Below are positions 20,821 to 28,693 of a stretch of 64,000 bases of DNA, one piece after another (within the stretch, counting starts at the first letter, position 1; each line of letters opens with the position of its first letter). A program made the position numbers and the translations under genes. The notes beneath the pieces are model-generated. The model had not been told where the DNA came from. It saw only the letters and a program-made list of their open reading frames with translations, and did not search any database. This DNA is from UBA1447 sp964627535. Lineage in GTDB: Bacteria > Bacillota > Clostridia > Oscillospirales > Acutalibacteraceae. The DNA lies in contig CAZVJW010000010.1 in assembly GCA_964627535.1 (NCBI GenBank), positions 24,207-88,206 on the forward strand. The letters run 5' to 3'.

Positions 20821-20950
20821 TCGAACAGTTTATCGATTTCAACAAATTACTTGAATTTTTTGCAAGTAATTGTTGAAATGAGACAGAAGTTGAAATAAAA
20901 AGCTGTTCGCGCACCGTTCTGCGTTCCCATTGTCGCTCTGCAGCAGTTTA

Positions 20951-21051
20951 TACTAATCCCGATTATAAAACCTCTATGAAATCAAGCAAAAACCTTTGAC
21001 ATATGGGTTTTCGTACCGAAATTTTAGCTATGTTTTAAAGAGGGATTAGTA
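20951..21051 (+). repeat. Miniature inverted-repeat element, subfamily B, copy 1
   Basis: 101 bp from TACTAATCCCGATTA to the inverse of TACTAATCCCTCTTT, flanked on both sides by TTA (target duplication). Carries the same internal AATCAAGCAAAA core as subfamily A. The rest of the 20821-21232 gap holds hairpins only. Confidence 0.85.
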
Positions 21052-21110
21052 TTAGGTAGCAATAAATGATAAGAAATAATAACACTTCACAAAATCCATA
21101 TTAAATAATC

Positions 21111-21145
21111 AGCGGTTTCAAAACAGTTTTCGTTTTGAAACCGCT
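21111..21145. terminator. Bidirectional hairpin
   Basis: AGCGGTTTCAAAAC pairs with GTTTTGAAACCGCT, loop AGTTTTC. It lies downstream of the 48-residue small-protein gene on the minus strand. Confidence 0.55.
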
Positions 21146-21232
21146 GAAGTCCTAATAGTTGTTGTGCTGAATTGTATTACTGTCTCCCGATTCATGTCAC
21201 ATGAAATATGTTTTTTAAGCCAATAGGCTACA

Positions 21233-21379
21233 TTAATTTAACTTTGCTATGAAATCAAACAAATTGGAAAAAAAATCATCAGAAAAAAATACTTCATGGA
21301 TAAAATCTGTTATTTGAGTTTCGTTCAAGCCAAATAGGTATAGGAGCCCTACAAGCGGAGCCATAATCAAGCTTGCCAT
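21233..21379 (-). CDS. Small protein, 48 residues, unknown function
   Basis: The ATG at 21379 has a strong GGAGG seven bases upstream, which is why I choose it over a longer frame reaching 21478. The product starts MASLIMAPLVGLLYLFGL (hydrophobic, membrane-inserting in appearance), then an acidic, Phe-rich amphipathic C-terminal half. No family recognised. It could be a membrane-active peptide, a toxin or a signalling peptide; none is shown. A promoter-like copy of the 36-bp repeat lies about 310 bases upstream, with a miniature element inserted in between. Confidence 0.5.
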   Translation of the reverse strand: MASLIMAPLVGLLYLFGLNETQITDFIHEVFFSDDFFSNLFDFIAKLN

Positions 21380-21550
21380 TTTATCGCCTCCTTCATTATG
21401 AATTTGAATATCAGTCTCGAAAATCCAAAACTCTAATGTGATTAGGGGTTTCAGAGTATGAAAATCATGGCAAATCAATAAACTTTACATAAGAAAAACG
21501 GGGGACGATTCTATGATTCGAAGTAGAATACCTCATAATTCCTAAGGTCA

Positions 21551-21651
21551 TACTAATTCACGATTAAAAAACCTCTAAAATATCAAGCAAAAGCTTTGAC
21601 TTATGTTGTTTTATTCGGATTTTTTAGTTAGGTTTTTATGAGTAATTAGTA
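21551..21651 (+). repeat. Miniature inverted-repeat element, subfamily A, copy 2
   Basis: 101 bp, TACTAATTCACGAT to the inverse of TACTAATTACTCAT, with flanking TCA on both sides. It sits between the small-protein gene and its probable promoter region. Confidence 0.9.
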
Positions 21652-21689
21652 TCAGTTGCAGTAAAATCTAATAATTATATTTCTATTAA

Positions 21690-21725
21690 TAAGAATATAA
21701 TTATTAATCAAAAATGTCAACATAA
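21690..21725 (-). repeat. 36-bp direct repeat, left copy (promoter-like)
   Basis: Matches 26972-27007 at 34 of 36 positions in the same orientation. Read on the minus strand it contains TTGACA, 17 bases, TATTCT, so it may be a promoter as well as a border. Confidence 0.65.
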
Positions 21726-21825
21726 CTTTTCAAAGTGGGTACTTATTTTGACGAAAAGGATAGTATATTCATAATATGATATAAAAAACGACTAAAATAT
21801 ATACTCAGACTTTTTACATAAAACC

Positions 21826-22077
21826 AAGAATATTGAATCCGATCCATTTGCAAAGTTTGACCACAAAGGCGTGGGCAAATTGGTGAAGATGGCAGTTGAT
21901 CTCGGCAAAAAGACCCGCCCGAACATTAAGCTCGGCATCTGCGGCGAGCACGGCGGCGACCCGAGCACGGTTGAGTTCTGCCATAACATCGGCCTCAACT
22001 ATGTTTCCTGCTCACCGTTCCGCGTACCCATCGCTCGCCTTGCGGCGGCTCAGGCAGCTATCAAGGATAAGAAATAA
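21826..22077 (+). pseudogene. Duplicated 3' end of ppdK
   Basis: Encodes the last 83 residues of pyruvate phosphate dikinase (from KNIESDPFAK to AAIKDKK) ending in TAA. There is no start region and homology to ppdK begins abruptly at 21826. The first third has drifted from the intact gene at many third positions, while two runs of 53 and 41 bases in the middle are identical apart from one base between them. It was probably left behind by a duplication, or by an insertion that captured the ppdK end; the 1.98 kb between the two copies holds the MNT/HEPN pair, the small protein and two miniature elements. Confidence 0.85.
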
Positions 22078-22107
22078 TATCAGCAGGTAAATCAAAAACA
22101 TATTAAG

Positions 22108-22138
22108 CGGCCTCAAAACGTTATTTGTTTTGAGGCCG
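22108..22138. terminator. Bidirectional terminator
   Basis: CGGCCTCAAAAC pairs with GTTTTGAGGCCG. It serves the ppdK fragment on the plus strand and the nuclease-like gene (ending 22187) on the minus strand. The same hairpin type appears after ppdK and at 28649. Confidence 0.7.
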
Positions 22139-22186
22139 TAAATTTCAAAGTTGTTTTGTAAATTTCAGAGTAGTCAAAACATTTTT

Positions 22187-23626
22187 TTAATTCAAAATGG
22201 AGTTGACATTTTTTAATAGAAGCTCACATTTGCCTTTTTTGGCCAACTCCATTATCTGTGATGCATTTAGAAAGTCAATACTATACTTTTTTGTATGAGA
22301 TTTTACTCTGTTAAGTAAATCTTCAGTCTCTTTAAGATAACCACCTGTAGACCATAATTCAAATTCAATTGTTGCATCCGGTTTGGTTTCTTTAATAGCT
22401 TTGAAAATTGTTGGAATGTTATCAGATAGCCACTTTTCAACATACTCGTGATCCAATGTATTTTTTATTCCCTTACATTCAACTATTTTTATTATTCCAT
22501 CCTTTTCAACATACACATCTATCTCTTTTATTATGTTATTATGCTTAATAATTTTATTAATTTCAAAATACTTACAACCGATTGCATGAAAGTAATAACC
22601 AACTGAAGCTTCAAACAAATCACCAATAATATTACCCATTTTACCCTCAAGTGTTGAGATGCTACTTATATACTGGACAAATTTTTCCGGATCATTATTA
22701 ATGATAGCAGCAGCATTTTTTGCAAAATAAATCAATTTCCTTAAAGAATCAGCATAAGCATTCGAAAACAAATTGTTAATATTTGCGCATAAAATTCCTT
22801 TCGTTTTTAATAGAATATATACTTCATTAGAAAAGTTTTCTGAAAGAAACACAGGAACAAAATTTTGTATGTTATCAAAGCTTTTAATGATTTCAATTTT
22901 ATCAATAAAAAATTGAACATCTTCTACTTCAACTTTTTTTCCAATTATTATATCTCCGACAAAGAATCCTGGCTTATGTTTTTTTGTGTTGGCTATATCA
23001 TTAATATATGATGGAGATGAAAAAGCCCATTGAAATTTTGCAAAGTTAGCTTTTTGAAAAAAACCCTTTGATGAATTGTAAGCAATTAAATTAATTTTTT
23101 TTGACCAATCTAAAAAATCCTCAACAATTGTTTTCTTAGCAAGTTCAATAGCTTTTGAATTTTTAAGTTCAGTTTCGACATGTGGATAGGATAATGCATA
23201 AAAACCATCAATATATTTGTATATAAATCGCAATTCTATAAGTTTGCTAACGATCAAGTCATATCTTTTATGTCTTACGACATTCTCAATTGGTGCAGCT
23301 ACATAGCTTGCCAATACCGTTTCAGAGATAAAACCATCATTATTTTGAATTGCAAGTATAATTTGGTAATAGATTTTCGCACTAGACTTAAAAGCAAAAT
23401 ATAATTTTTGAAAATACATTTCACTATTATATTGTTCTTGTAAATATATAAACCTTTGATTGCTTTCAAAGCTCAAACTCTTAATTTTGTGTACGGGTGT
23501 TGTTGAACGAGAAATAATTTTCCGTGCGGCATCATTTGAAAGACTATATTATTTTTGAATATTATTTGCTAGTTCCCCTGACAGCATGGGACCATTTTTT
23601 CTCAATATATCAATGACCCTTTTCAT
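22187..23626 (-). pseudogene. Winged-helix / PD-(D/E)XK nuclease-like protein, interrupted by an in-frame stop
   Basis: Reading from an ATG at 23626 (AGAGGTG upstream) gives MKRVIDILRKNGPMLSGELA, then a TAA at 23549-23551, then the same frame continues for another 454 codons. Removing the stop restores a normal winged-helix N-terminus, so the true gene is about 479 residues. The C-terminal third has GDLFEASVGYYF, KEIDVYVEKDG and IVECKG, which fit the E, D and ExK residues of a PD-(D/E)XK nuclease. The downstream open part could start only at a weak TTG at 23476. It follows the SIR2-Argonaute gene on the same strand, 163 bases away, and shares its AT-rich composition. Function unproven; a defence partner is the natural guess. 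Confidence 0.7.
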
Positions 23627-23636
23627 GATAACACCT

Positions 23637-23757
23637 CTTGTCACACTGCGCTATTTATAATATATTATTAATTACGGCTCATTCATTTTTTTATACTTAG
23701 TTAAACCCTTGTAAATGCTTGGTTTTTGAAGAAATATTTTAATACGCTTGTCACACT
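23637..23757. promoter_or_regulatory. Repeated CTTGTCACACT motif in the gap between the two accessory genes
   Basis: CTTGTCACACT occurs at 23637-23647 and 23747-23757, and a shorter TGTCACA at 23788 covers the end of the Argonaute gene. One copy sits just before the start of the nuclease-like gene, as an operator might. Function inferred only. Confidence 0.3.
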
Positions 23758-23789
23758 ACTCAATATTTACGTATTATTTAATGGTTCTG

Positions 23790-26700
23790 TCACATAAAAT
23801 ATCTGAAATCATAAGGCTTATTATAAATAGCTTCATCTTGTTTAGACATTCGAGACAAAACCTTTGCAAAGTCTAGGGTTACAGGTAATTGTTTATACAA
23901 ACTATCACCACTGTTCCAGTTCATTTTTGATAGCATTAATATTTCATTAACTAAAACATCACCAGATGCTTTTCCATAGTAACGCTTTACCAACAGAGGT
24001 GATGGTATTCCTCGACCACCTTTATAATAGTTCAATCTATTACCTAATAGATCATCATGTTGAATACATCCATGAGTCCAAAGTAAAAAACAATCGTCAT
24101 CTAATGGGATGGTTGTTCCGCGGTGAATCGCGAAACTGGCAGGTTTGCTTGTATATTCGTTTGAATCATAACGGATAGCTCGCCATGTAGAATATTCTTG
24201 AATCTGCAGTAACTCGATATCTTCAATTCCTTCAAGCGCTTGTGTAAACCCTTTTATTTCTTCTTGTGTGAATGGGGTGGTTTTGTGTACTACAATCCTT
24301 TTAAGATGACTTGTAGGTTCACATTTGTAATACTGATCACGCAAGGCCGACATAATTAAGCGTGCCTCATCACTTTTCATGTATGGATTGCGTCCCCAAA
24401 ACCCCGGGTCGTTTATTTTTTTAAGCAACAATCGGATACCAGTTCCAGTTGAATCAAACAGCTGACTGCATCCAATGCATGTACCTTTGCTTTTAGACAT
24501 GGCATAACTTATGCCAACAAATGCAGTATCATTATTGATAATTGCCGGTTGCCATAGAATTCCTGATGCCTTTGCATACAGGCTGGTCGATAATCCCCAC
24601 ATAACTTTACAAGGATCGTAATAGTTTATTGAACGCTCCTCAACGAATTGCACTTTCACGGATTTATCGGTTGCATACAATTTAATTGCATCATGCAAAT
24701 TATAATCACTTGAAACATCTTCTCGAAAACGAGCATATTTTTCAGGTATGTATATAACCGCAACATCATAATCGTGTTGTGTTGAAAGCTGGTCAATAAA
24801 CCTTTTTAGCAACGCCAAAAAGTCACTTTGTTTCATTTGCATAGTTGTGTTTGTTGCGTATCCATAGATTCTACTAGTATCATTACAAGCTGGAATACTG
24901 AGAGCTCTTTTATATATAGTTTCGAATCCGCTATATTGTGTGAGAAAACCATCCCTACTGTTAGTTGGGGTGATACATTGGTTGAGTTTTGCTAAGTGAT
25001 TTAGTATTTTATTTAGTTCTTCCTGCGGTGATACAATTGCCAGCGTTATTGAAGAACGAGAAGAACAACCAACAGAAAATGAGCAGTCAAGTGGTGCATA
25101 ACTAGATATGCCTTTTAACTGATTTACAGATTTTTTACTTGTATCTCGAATATCAAACAACATTTCGGGTTCATTAAAATGGAAGCTATATTTTATTGGC
25201 CACTCATTTTTTCGAGAATTGCCACCGCAACTTACCGGGATTTTACTAAATAGGATAGAAAATCCTTTATAGGTAAATTCGAATGACCTATTTTTAATAA
25301 ACATTTCATTCCAAAACTTTAATCTTTCGTTGTATTGTGAATTGTAAACCTTTGACATAACCTGATTTATCTTTTTTTGGTTGTCGAACCGTTCAAATGG
25401 ATTGCCTGAATTGTCGGTTAAAAATACTGTTGGCACTGCATTCAAGTATATTTTTCCATTATAAACAGAAAGTGAAATTTCAATTGCATCATATACCAGA
25501 CAATTAAGGTCATTTTCTTGCTGGCTTACTGCTGAATTGTAATACTTGTTTCTTCTAAATTCAGTTAGTCTAAAATCGGAAATAAATACTTTGTTAATAA
25601 GTGAATATATCATGCCAAGATAAATTGAATCTGTGCGGTATAAAATCTTGCCAGAAATTCGCTCCTTTGTTATTTGTGATTTTATATGACTTCCAAATAC
25701 TCTTTTAATCTCATCGAAATCTTCAAAACAATATAAACGGTGTGAATATAGAGCGGCAATAATATCATTGTCGCCAATAACATCTCTTAATTGTTTCCAT
25801 GAAGTTATATTTGTGTCGAAAACAAAACATTCTGGGCAACTAATTGATTCAAATCCATTTAGTTTGGTGAAGTTTGTGGTTGGTTGAGGTTGAAAATGTA
25901 TGGGCAATTTCTTGTGATCATAATCACGCCATCCATTTTCAATAATTTCGTTCTTTGTGGACTGGTTGGCATATATACTGTGAAGAAATTCATCGAAGCC
26001 TTGGATTTCTATTATTCCTGAGTTCTCATTAACTTTGCAAGCATTTTCTAGTAGCGTTGATAATCGTGGCGATAGACTTACGCCTTCGGGAACTGCCCAT
26101 ATTAACCCAAATTTCAAGAATTCAGGGTTAGAAAGATTTTGTTCAAAAACATTCATTATTGACTCATCTGACCCAGAATAACCTAGAACTACAAGACCTT
26201 TCTCTTTCATTTTTTCTGTGAATGAATCTTGCATAGTTGTTTCAAGGATTTGTAGTTCCCTAGTAGTGTTTTTAATATGGTCATACCGATAATCACCATG
26301 CAGTTTTATTACTGATGAAAAGGAGTTGCTTGCAGCCACACTTTTGTTTGCACTACTATAAACATTAAAGCTATGGTGAGGTACAAGTGCTTTTATTCCA
26401 GACTCAATTAACTCGTCAAAATTTGTTGTCCAAATATTTACAATTCGTTTTTTAATACACAAATCAGCTAAACAAAGATGACCAATTGATGGCGCAATAT
26501 CGCTGACTTTATCTTGAATATACCTTTCTCGAGCTATAGCTGTTGGATGGCATAATTCAAAGTAATGTGCATATTCATCTGGTGAAAAACGAGGGGGGTG
26601 ATTGCCTTGATCATCAAAATATTTTTGAAGTGTATTTCTTGTAATATCTGAGTTTAAATCCCTAAACATTTCCTTTAAATTTCCGGTTTCGGAACAGTAG

Positions 26701-26852
26701 AGTTCACGTTTAAACTCCCATATCATTGTACTGCCTGTCGGTATTCCCGCTTGTGCAGAAGCACCAGAACCCAAAAAGAAATCTATTTCTCCACCGTTCA
26801 TAATTGATAAATATCTCAGAAGTGCTGCATTATCAATCATTCTCATAGGCAT
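23790..26852 (-). CDS. SIR2-Argonaute fusion (SIR2-APAZ-MID-PIWI), predicted slicer-inactive
   Basis: 1020 residues from ATG at 26852 (GGAGG five bases upstream). Residues 1-300 are a SIR2 NAD-binding domain: GSGASAQAGIP near 29, TTNFDE near 143, KLHGDY near 184 (catalytic His), GYSGSDES near 225. About 310-570 looks like the APAZ/N-lobe part. KGISSYAPLD near 581 marks entry to the MID-PIWI half. In PIWI the first catalytic Asp is replaced (VGIS near 780, normally GID) and the later Asp in the VVH region is also absent (VVHKTT). The tail, with LSKMNWNS and LPVTLDFAKVL, is typical PIWI. This matches the SPARSA-type short Argonaute systems, which deplete NAD after sensing invading DNA, but here in one chain. 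Confidence 0.82.
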   Translation of the reverse strand: MPMRMIDNAALLRYLSIMNGGEIDFFLGSGASAQAGIPTGSTMIWEFKRELYCSETGNLKEMFRDLNSDITRNTLQKYFDDQGNHPPRFSPDEYAHYFELCHPTAIARERYIQDKVSDIAPSIGHLCLADLCIKKRIVNIWTTNFDELIESGIKALVPHHSFNVYSSANKSVAASNSFSSVIKLHGDYRYDHIKNTTRELQILETTMQDSFTEKMKEKGLVVLGYSGSDESIMNVFEQNLSNPEFLKFGLIWAVPEGVSLSPRLSTLLENACKVNENSGIIEIQGFDEFLHSIYANQSTKNEIIENGWRDYDHKKLPIHFQPQPTTNFTKLNGFESISCPECFVFDTNITSWKQLRDVIGDNDIIAALYSHRLYCFEDFDEIKRVFGSHIKSQITKERISGKILYRTDSIYLGMIYSLINKVFISDFRLTEFRRNKYYNSAVSQQENDLNCLVYDAIEISLSVYNGKIYLNAVPTVFLTDNSGNPFERFDNQKKINQVMSKVYNSQYNERLKFWNEMFIKNRSFEFTYKGFSILFSKIPVSCGGNSRKNEWPIKYSFHFNEPEMLFDIRDTSKKSVNQLKGISSYAPLDCSFSVGCSSRSSITLAIVSPQEELNKILNHLAKLNQCITPTNSRDGFLTQYSGFETIYKRALSIPACNDTSRIYGYATNTTMQMKQSDFLALLKRFIDQLSTQHDYDVAVIYIPEKYARFREDVSSDYNLHDAIKLYATDKSVKVQFVEERSINYYDPCKVMWGLSTSLYAKASGILWQPAIINNDTAFVGISYAMSKSKGTCIGCSQLFDSTGTGIRLLLKKINDPGFWGRNPYMKSDEARLIMSALRDQYYKCEPTSHLKRIVVHKTTPFTQEEIKGFTQALEGIEDIELLQIQEYSTWRAIRYDSNEYTSKPASFAIHRGTTIPLDDDCFLLWTHGCIQHDDLLGNRLNYYKGGRGIPSPLLVKRYYGKASGDVLVNEILMLSKMNWNSGDSLYKQLPVTLDFAKVLSRMSKQDEAIYNKPYDFRYFM

Positions 26853-26971
26853 CAATACCTCCTTCCCCTAAACAATAAACATTTTATTATATCCTAATCT
26901 TGAACATGTAAATACTTTGCATGAATGCGGAAACGATTCAAATAAAAATTTGCAAATATAATTAGTAATTA

Positions 26972-27007
26972 TAAGAATATATTTATTAATCAAAAATGTC
27001 AATATAA
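26972..27007 (-). repeat. 36-bp direct repeat, right copy (promoter-like)
   Basis: Matches 21690-21725 at 34 of 36 positions. On the minus strand TTGACA (27002-26997), 17 bases, TATTCT (26979-26974) would place transcription start about 110 bases before the SIR2-Argonaute ATG. Confidence 0.65.
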
Positions 27008-27076
27008 AATATTCCAATATTGCTATTATCCTTTGCATAACGGGTGAGGGTTCCATGATTCATTAAAATTCGTCTA

Positions 27077-28306
27077 CTATATCAACCCAATCGGCACAAT
27101 CAAATTATCCTTATCAAACGCGCTGAGCTTTTCCGCGGTACAAAGAACTGCGCCGGTTCCGCGCAGAAGAGGGGATTTATCAATTACTTTGAAAACTCTC
27201 GTCAGCCGGATATCGGGTGTTGCCGTCTTTTTTATCTCAACGGGGAAAAGTGTCCCGTTTGCCTCAATTATCAGGTCAATCTCTTTCGTGTCCTTATCCC
27301 GGTAATAATATACAAACGGCTCCCTGCCGCAGTTGTAATAACTCTTGACTATTTCGGATACCGCGAAGCTTTCAAGGATAGCGCCGCTCATCGCGCCGTT
27401 CATCAATGTATCTGTGTCGCTCCATTTGGCAAGAAAACACACAAGCCCGGTGTCGTAAAAATAAAGTTTCGGGGTTTTAACCGTGCGTTTCAAAACATTG
27501 TTGGAATAGGGATGCAGATAAAAGATGATGCCGAGTGTCTCTAAAATGCCAAGCCAGTTTTTAACGGTCATCTGGTCAATGTCGCAATCGTCCGCGATGG
27601 TTTTGCTGTTTACCATTTGCCCGGCGAGCGCCGCAGCCGCGGTAATGAACCTCATAAATTTTAGCGAGTCAATCGCACCGGACAGCTCTTTTACATCTCT
27701 GTCAATATATGTGCTGATATAGCTTGAATATACAACCCGTCTGTCGGTATACTGCCCGCTGAGCAGCGCCGGCATACCTCCGTTAAAAATACGGCTGTAA
27801 ATTTCCGGCGTTCCAGCCTTGGTGGTGTTTTTCTCTTTCTCGATAAGTGCTTCAAAGTTTATTTCAAACGGGATTGTTTTGATCCCCAAAATCTCCTGTT
27901 GGGAAAGGGGAAGCATTTGGAGCAAAGCGACGCGACCGGCAAGTGACTCCTGCACACCTCTCATCAGCTTGAATATCTGTGAGCCTGTCAGCCAAAAGTC
28001 ACCCGGGGTATGGTGCTTGTCAACCCACATTTTTATGTAAGGAAAAAGTTCCGGCGCATACTGCACTTCGTCAATAAACAGCGGAGGTTTATGGAGCTGA
28101 AAAAACATTGCCGGGTCATTCTTTGCCATTTGCCGTTCAGCTAAATCATCAAGGGTGACATAGGTGCGCCCGTTGTTTTCTGTTTCCATCAGTTTTTGAA
28201 GCATCGTTGTCTTGCCAACCTGACGGGGGCCTGTGATTAAAATAGCGGAAAATTGTTTATTAAGCTTCATGAAAGTTTCTTCCATCGCCCGTTTAATATA
28301 GCGCAT
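27077..28306 (-). CDS. AAA ATPase with C-terminal DUF4143
   Basis: 409 residues. Walker A is GPRQVGKTT near residue 26 and Walker B PPLFIDEVQYAP near 75. The second half has the DUF4143 pattern, with a winged-helix-like insert (DDCDIDQMTVKNWL) and the nuclease-like segment VYYYRDKDTKEIDLIIE...FPVEIKKT. Such proteins are common in accessory regions of anaerobes; their role is unknown, with suggestions of toxin-antitoxin or restriction function. Start supported by AGGAGG seven bases upstream. Possibly the outer edge of the accessory region. Confidence 0.85.
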   Translation of the reverse strand: MRYIKRAMEETFMKLNKQFSAILITGPRQVGKTTMLQKLMETENNGRTYVTLDDLAERQMAKNDPAMFFQLHKPPLFIDEVQYAPELFPYIKMWVDKHHTPGDFWLTGSQIFKLMRGVQESLAGRVALLQMLPLSQQEILGIKTIPFEINFEALIEKEKNTTKAGTPEIYSRIFNGGMPALLSGQYTDRRVVYSSYISTYIDRDVKELSGAIDSLKFMRFITAAAALAGQMVNSKTIADDCDIDQMTVKNWLGILETLGIIFYLHPYSNNVLKRTVKTPKLYFYDTGLVCFLAKWSDTDTLMNGAMSGAILESFAVSEIVKSYYNCGREPFVYYYRDKDTKEIDLIIEANGTLFPVEIKKTATPDIRLTRVFKVIDKSPLLRGTGAVLCTAEKLSAFDKDNLIVPIGLI

Positions 28307-28427
28307 TTTTAAGCCTCCTTTTTTCGGCTAATGTTGGACACACTCCTATTATAGCCGAAAAAATCAAAAATACAATAGGTAATTTAGAATTCACAGATTG
28401 CTTAGAAATATACTAAAATGTCTTTTG

Positions 28428-28606
28428 TGTCATTCCGAGAGAAACGAGGAATTTCAAAAAGATCCTTCACTTAATACTAATTCACGATTAAAAACCTCTA
28501 AATAATCAAGCAAAAGCTTTGATCAATGCGGGTTTGTGCGGATTTTTTAGTTAGGTATTTATGAGTAATTAGTATAACTAGCCACAAGTGTGTGGCCGGG
28601 ATGACA
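28428..28606. repeat. Dispersed repeat (TGTCATTCCGAG type) split by a miniature element
   Basis: Starts TGTCATTCCGAGAGAAACG and ends GGCCGGGATGACA, giving inverted ends TGTCATyCCG. The subfamily A element at 28475 sits inside it. Deleting that element and one TAA gives a continuous unit of about 76 bp. A second copy of the left part is at 33024. Nothing else was seen in the 28307-28693 gap except a terminator. Confidence 0.65.
28475..28574 (+). repeat. Miniature inverted-repeat element, subfamily A, copy 3
   Basis: 100 bp with TAA on both sides, inserted into the repeat at 28428-28606. Confidence 0.9.
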
Positions 28607-28648
28607 AGTCCAGCAAAAAATTAATCAATATGACAATAATAACAAACT

Positions 28649-28680
28649 CGGCCTCAAAACGGTTTTTGTTTTGAGGCCGC
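28649..28680. terminator. Terminator of the deacetylase-like gene
   Basis: CGGCCTCAAAAC pairs with GTTTTGAGGCCG, 14 bases after the stop at 28694 on the minus strand. Confidence 0.7.
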
Positions 28681-28693
28681 AATTATTAGATGT

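Noticed and set aside
26868..27056. 62-codon minus-strand frame upstream of the SIR2-Argonaute.
   Set aside because: It runs through the promoter-like repeat, has no ribosome site and no family.
26853..28306. DUF4143 ATPase as third component of the SIR2-Argonaute system.
   Set aside because: It lies outside the right-hand 36-bp repeat, has its own ribosome site, and its base composition is closer to the core genes; no direct link was seen.
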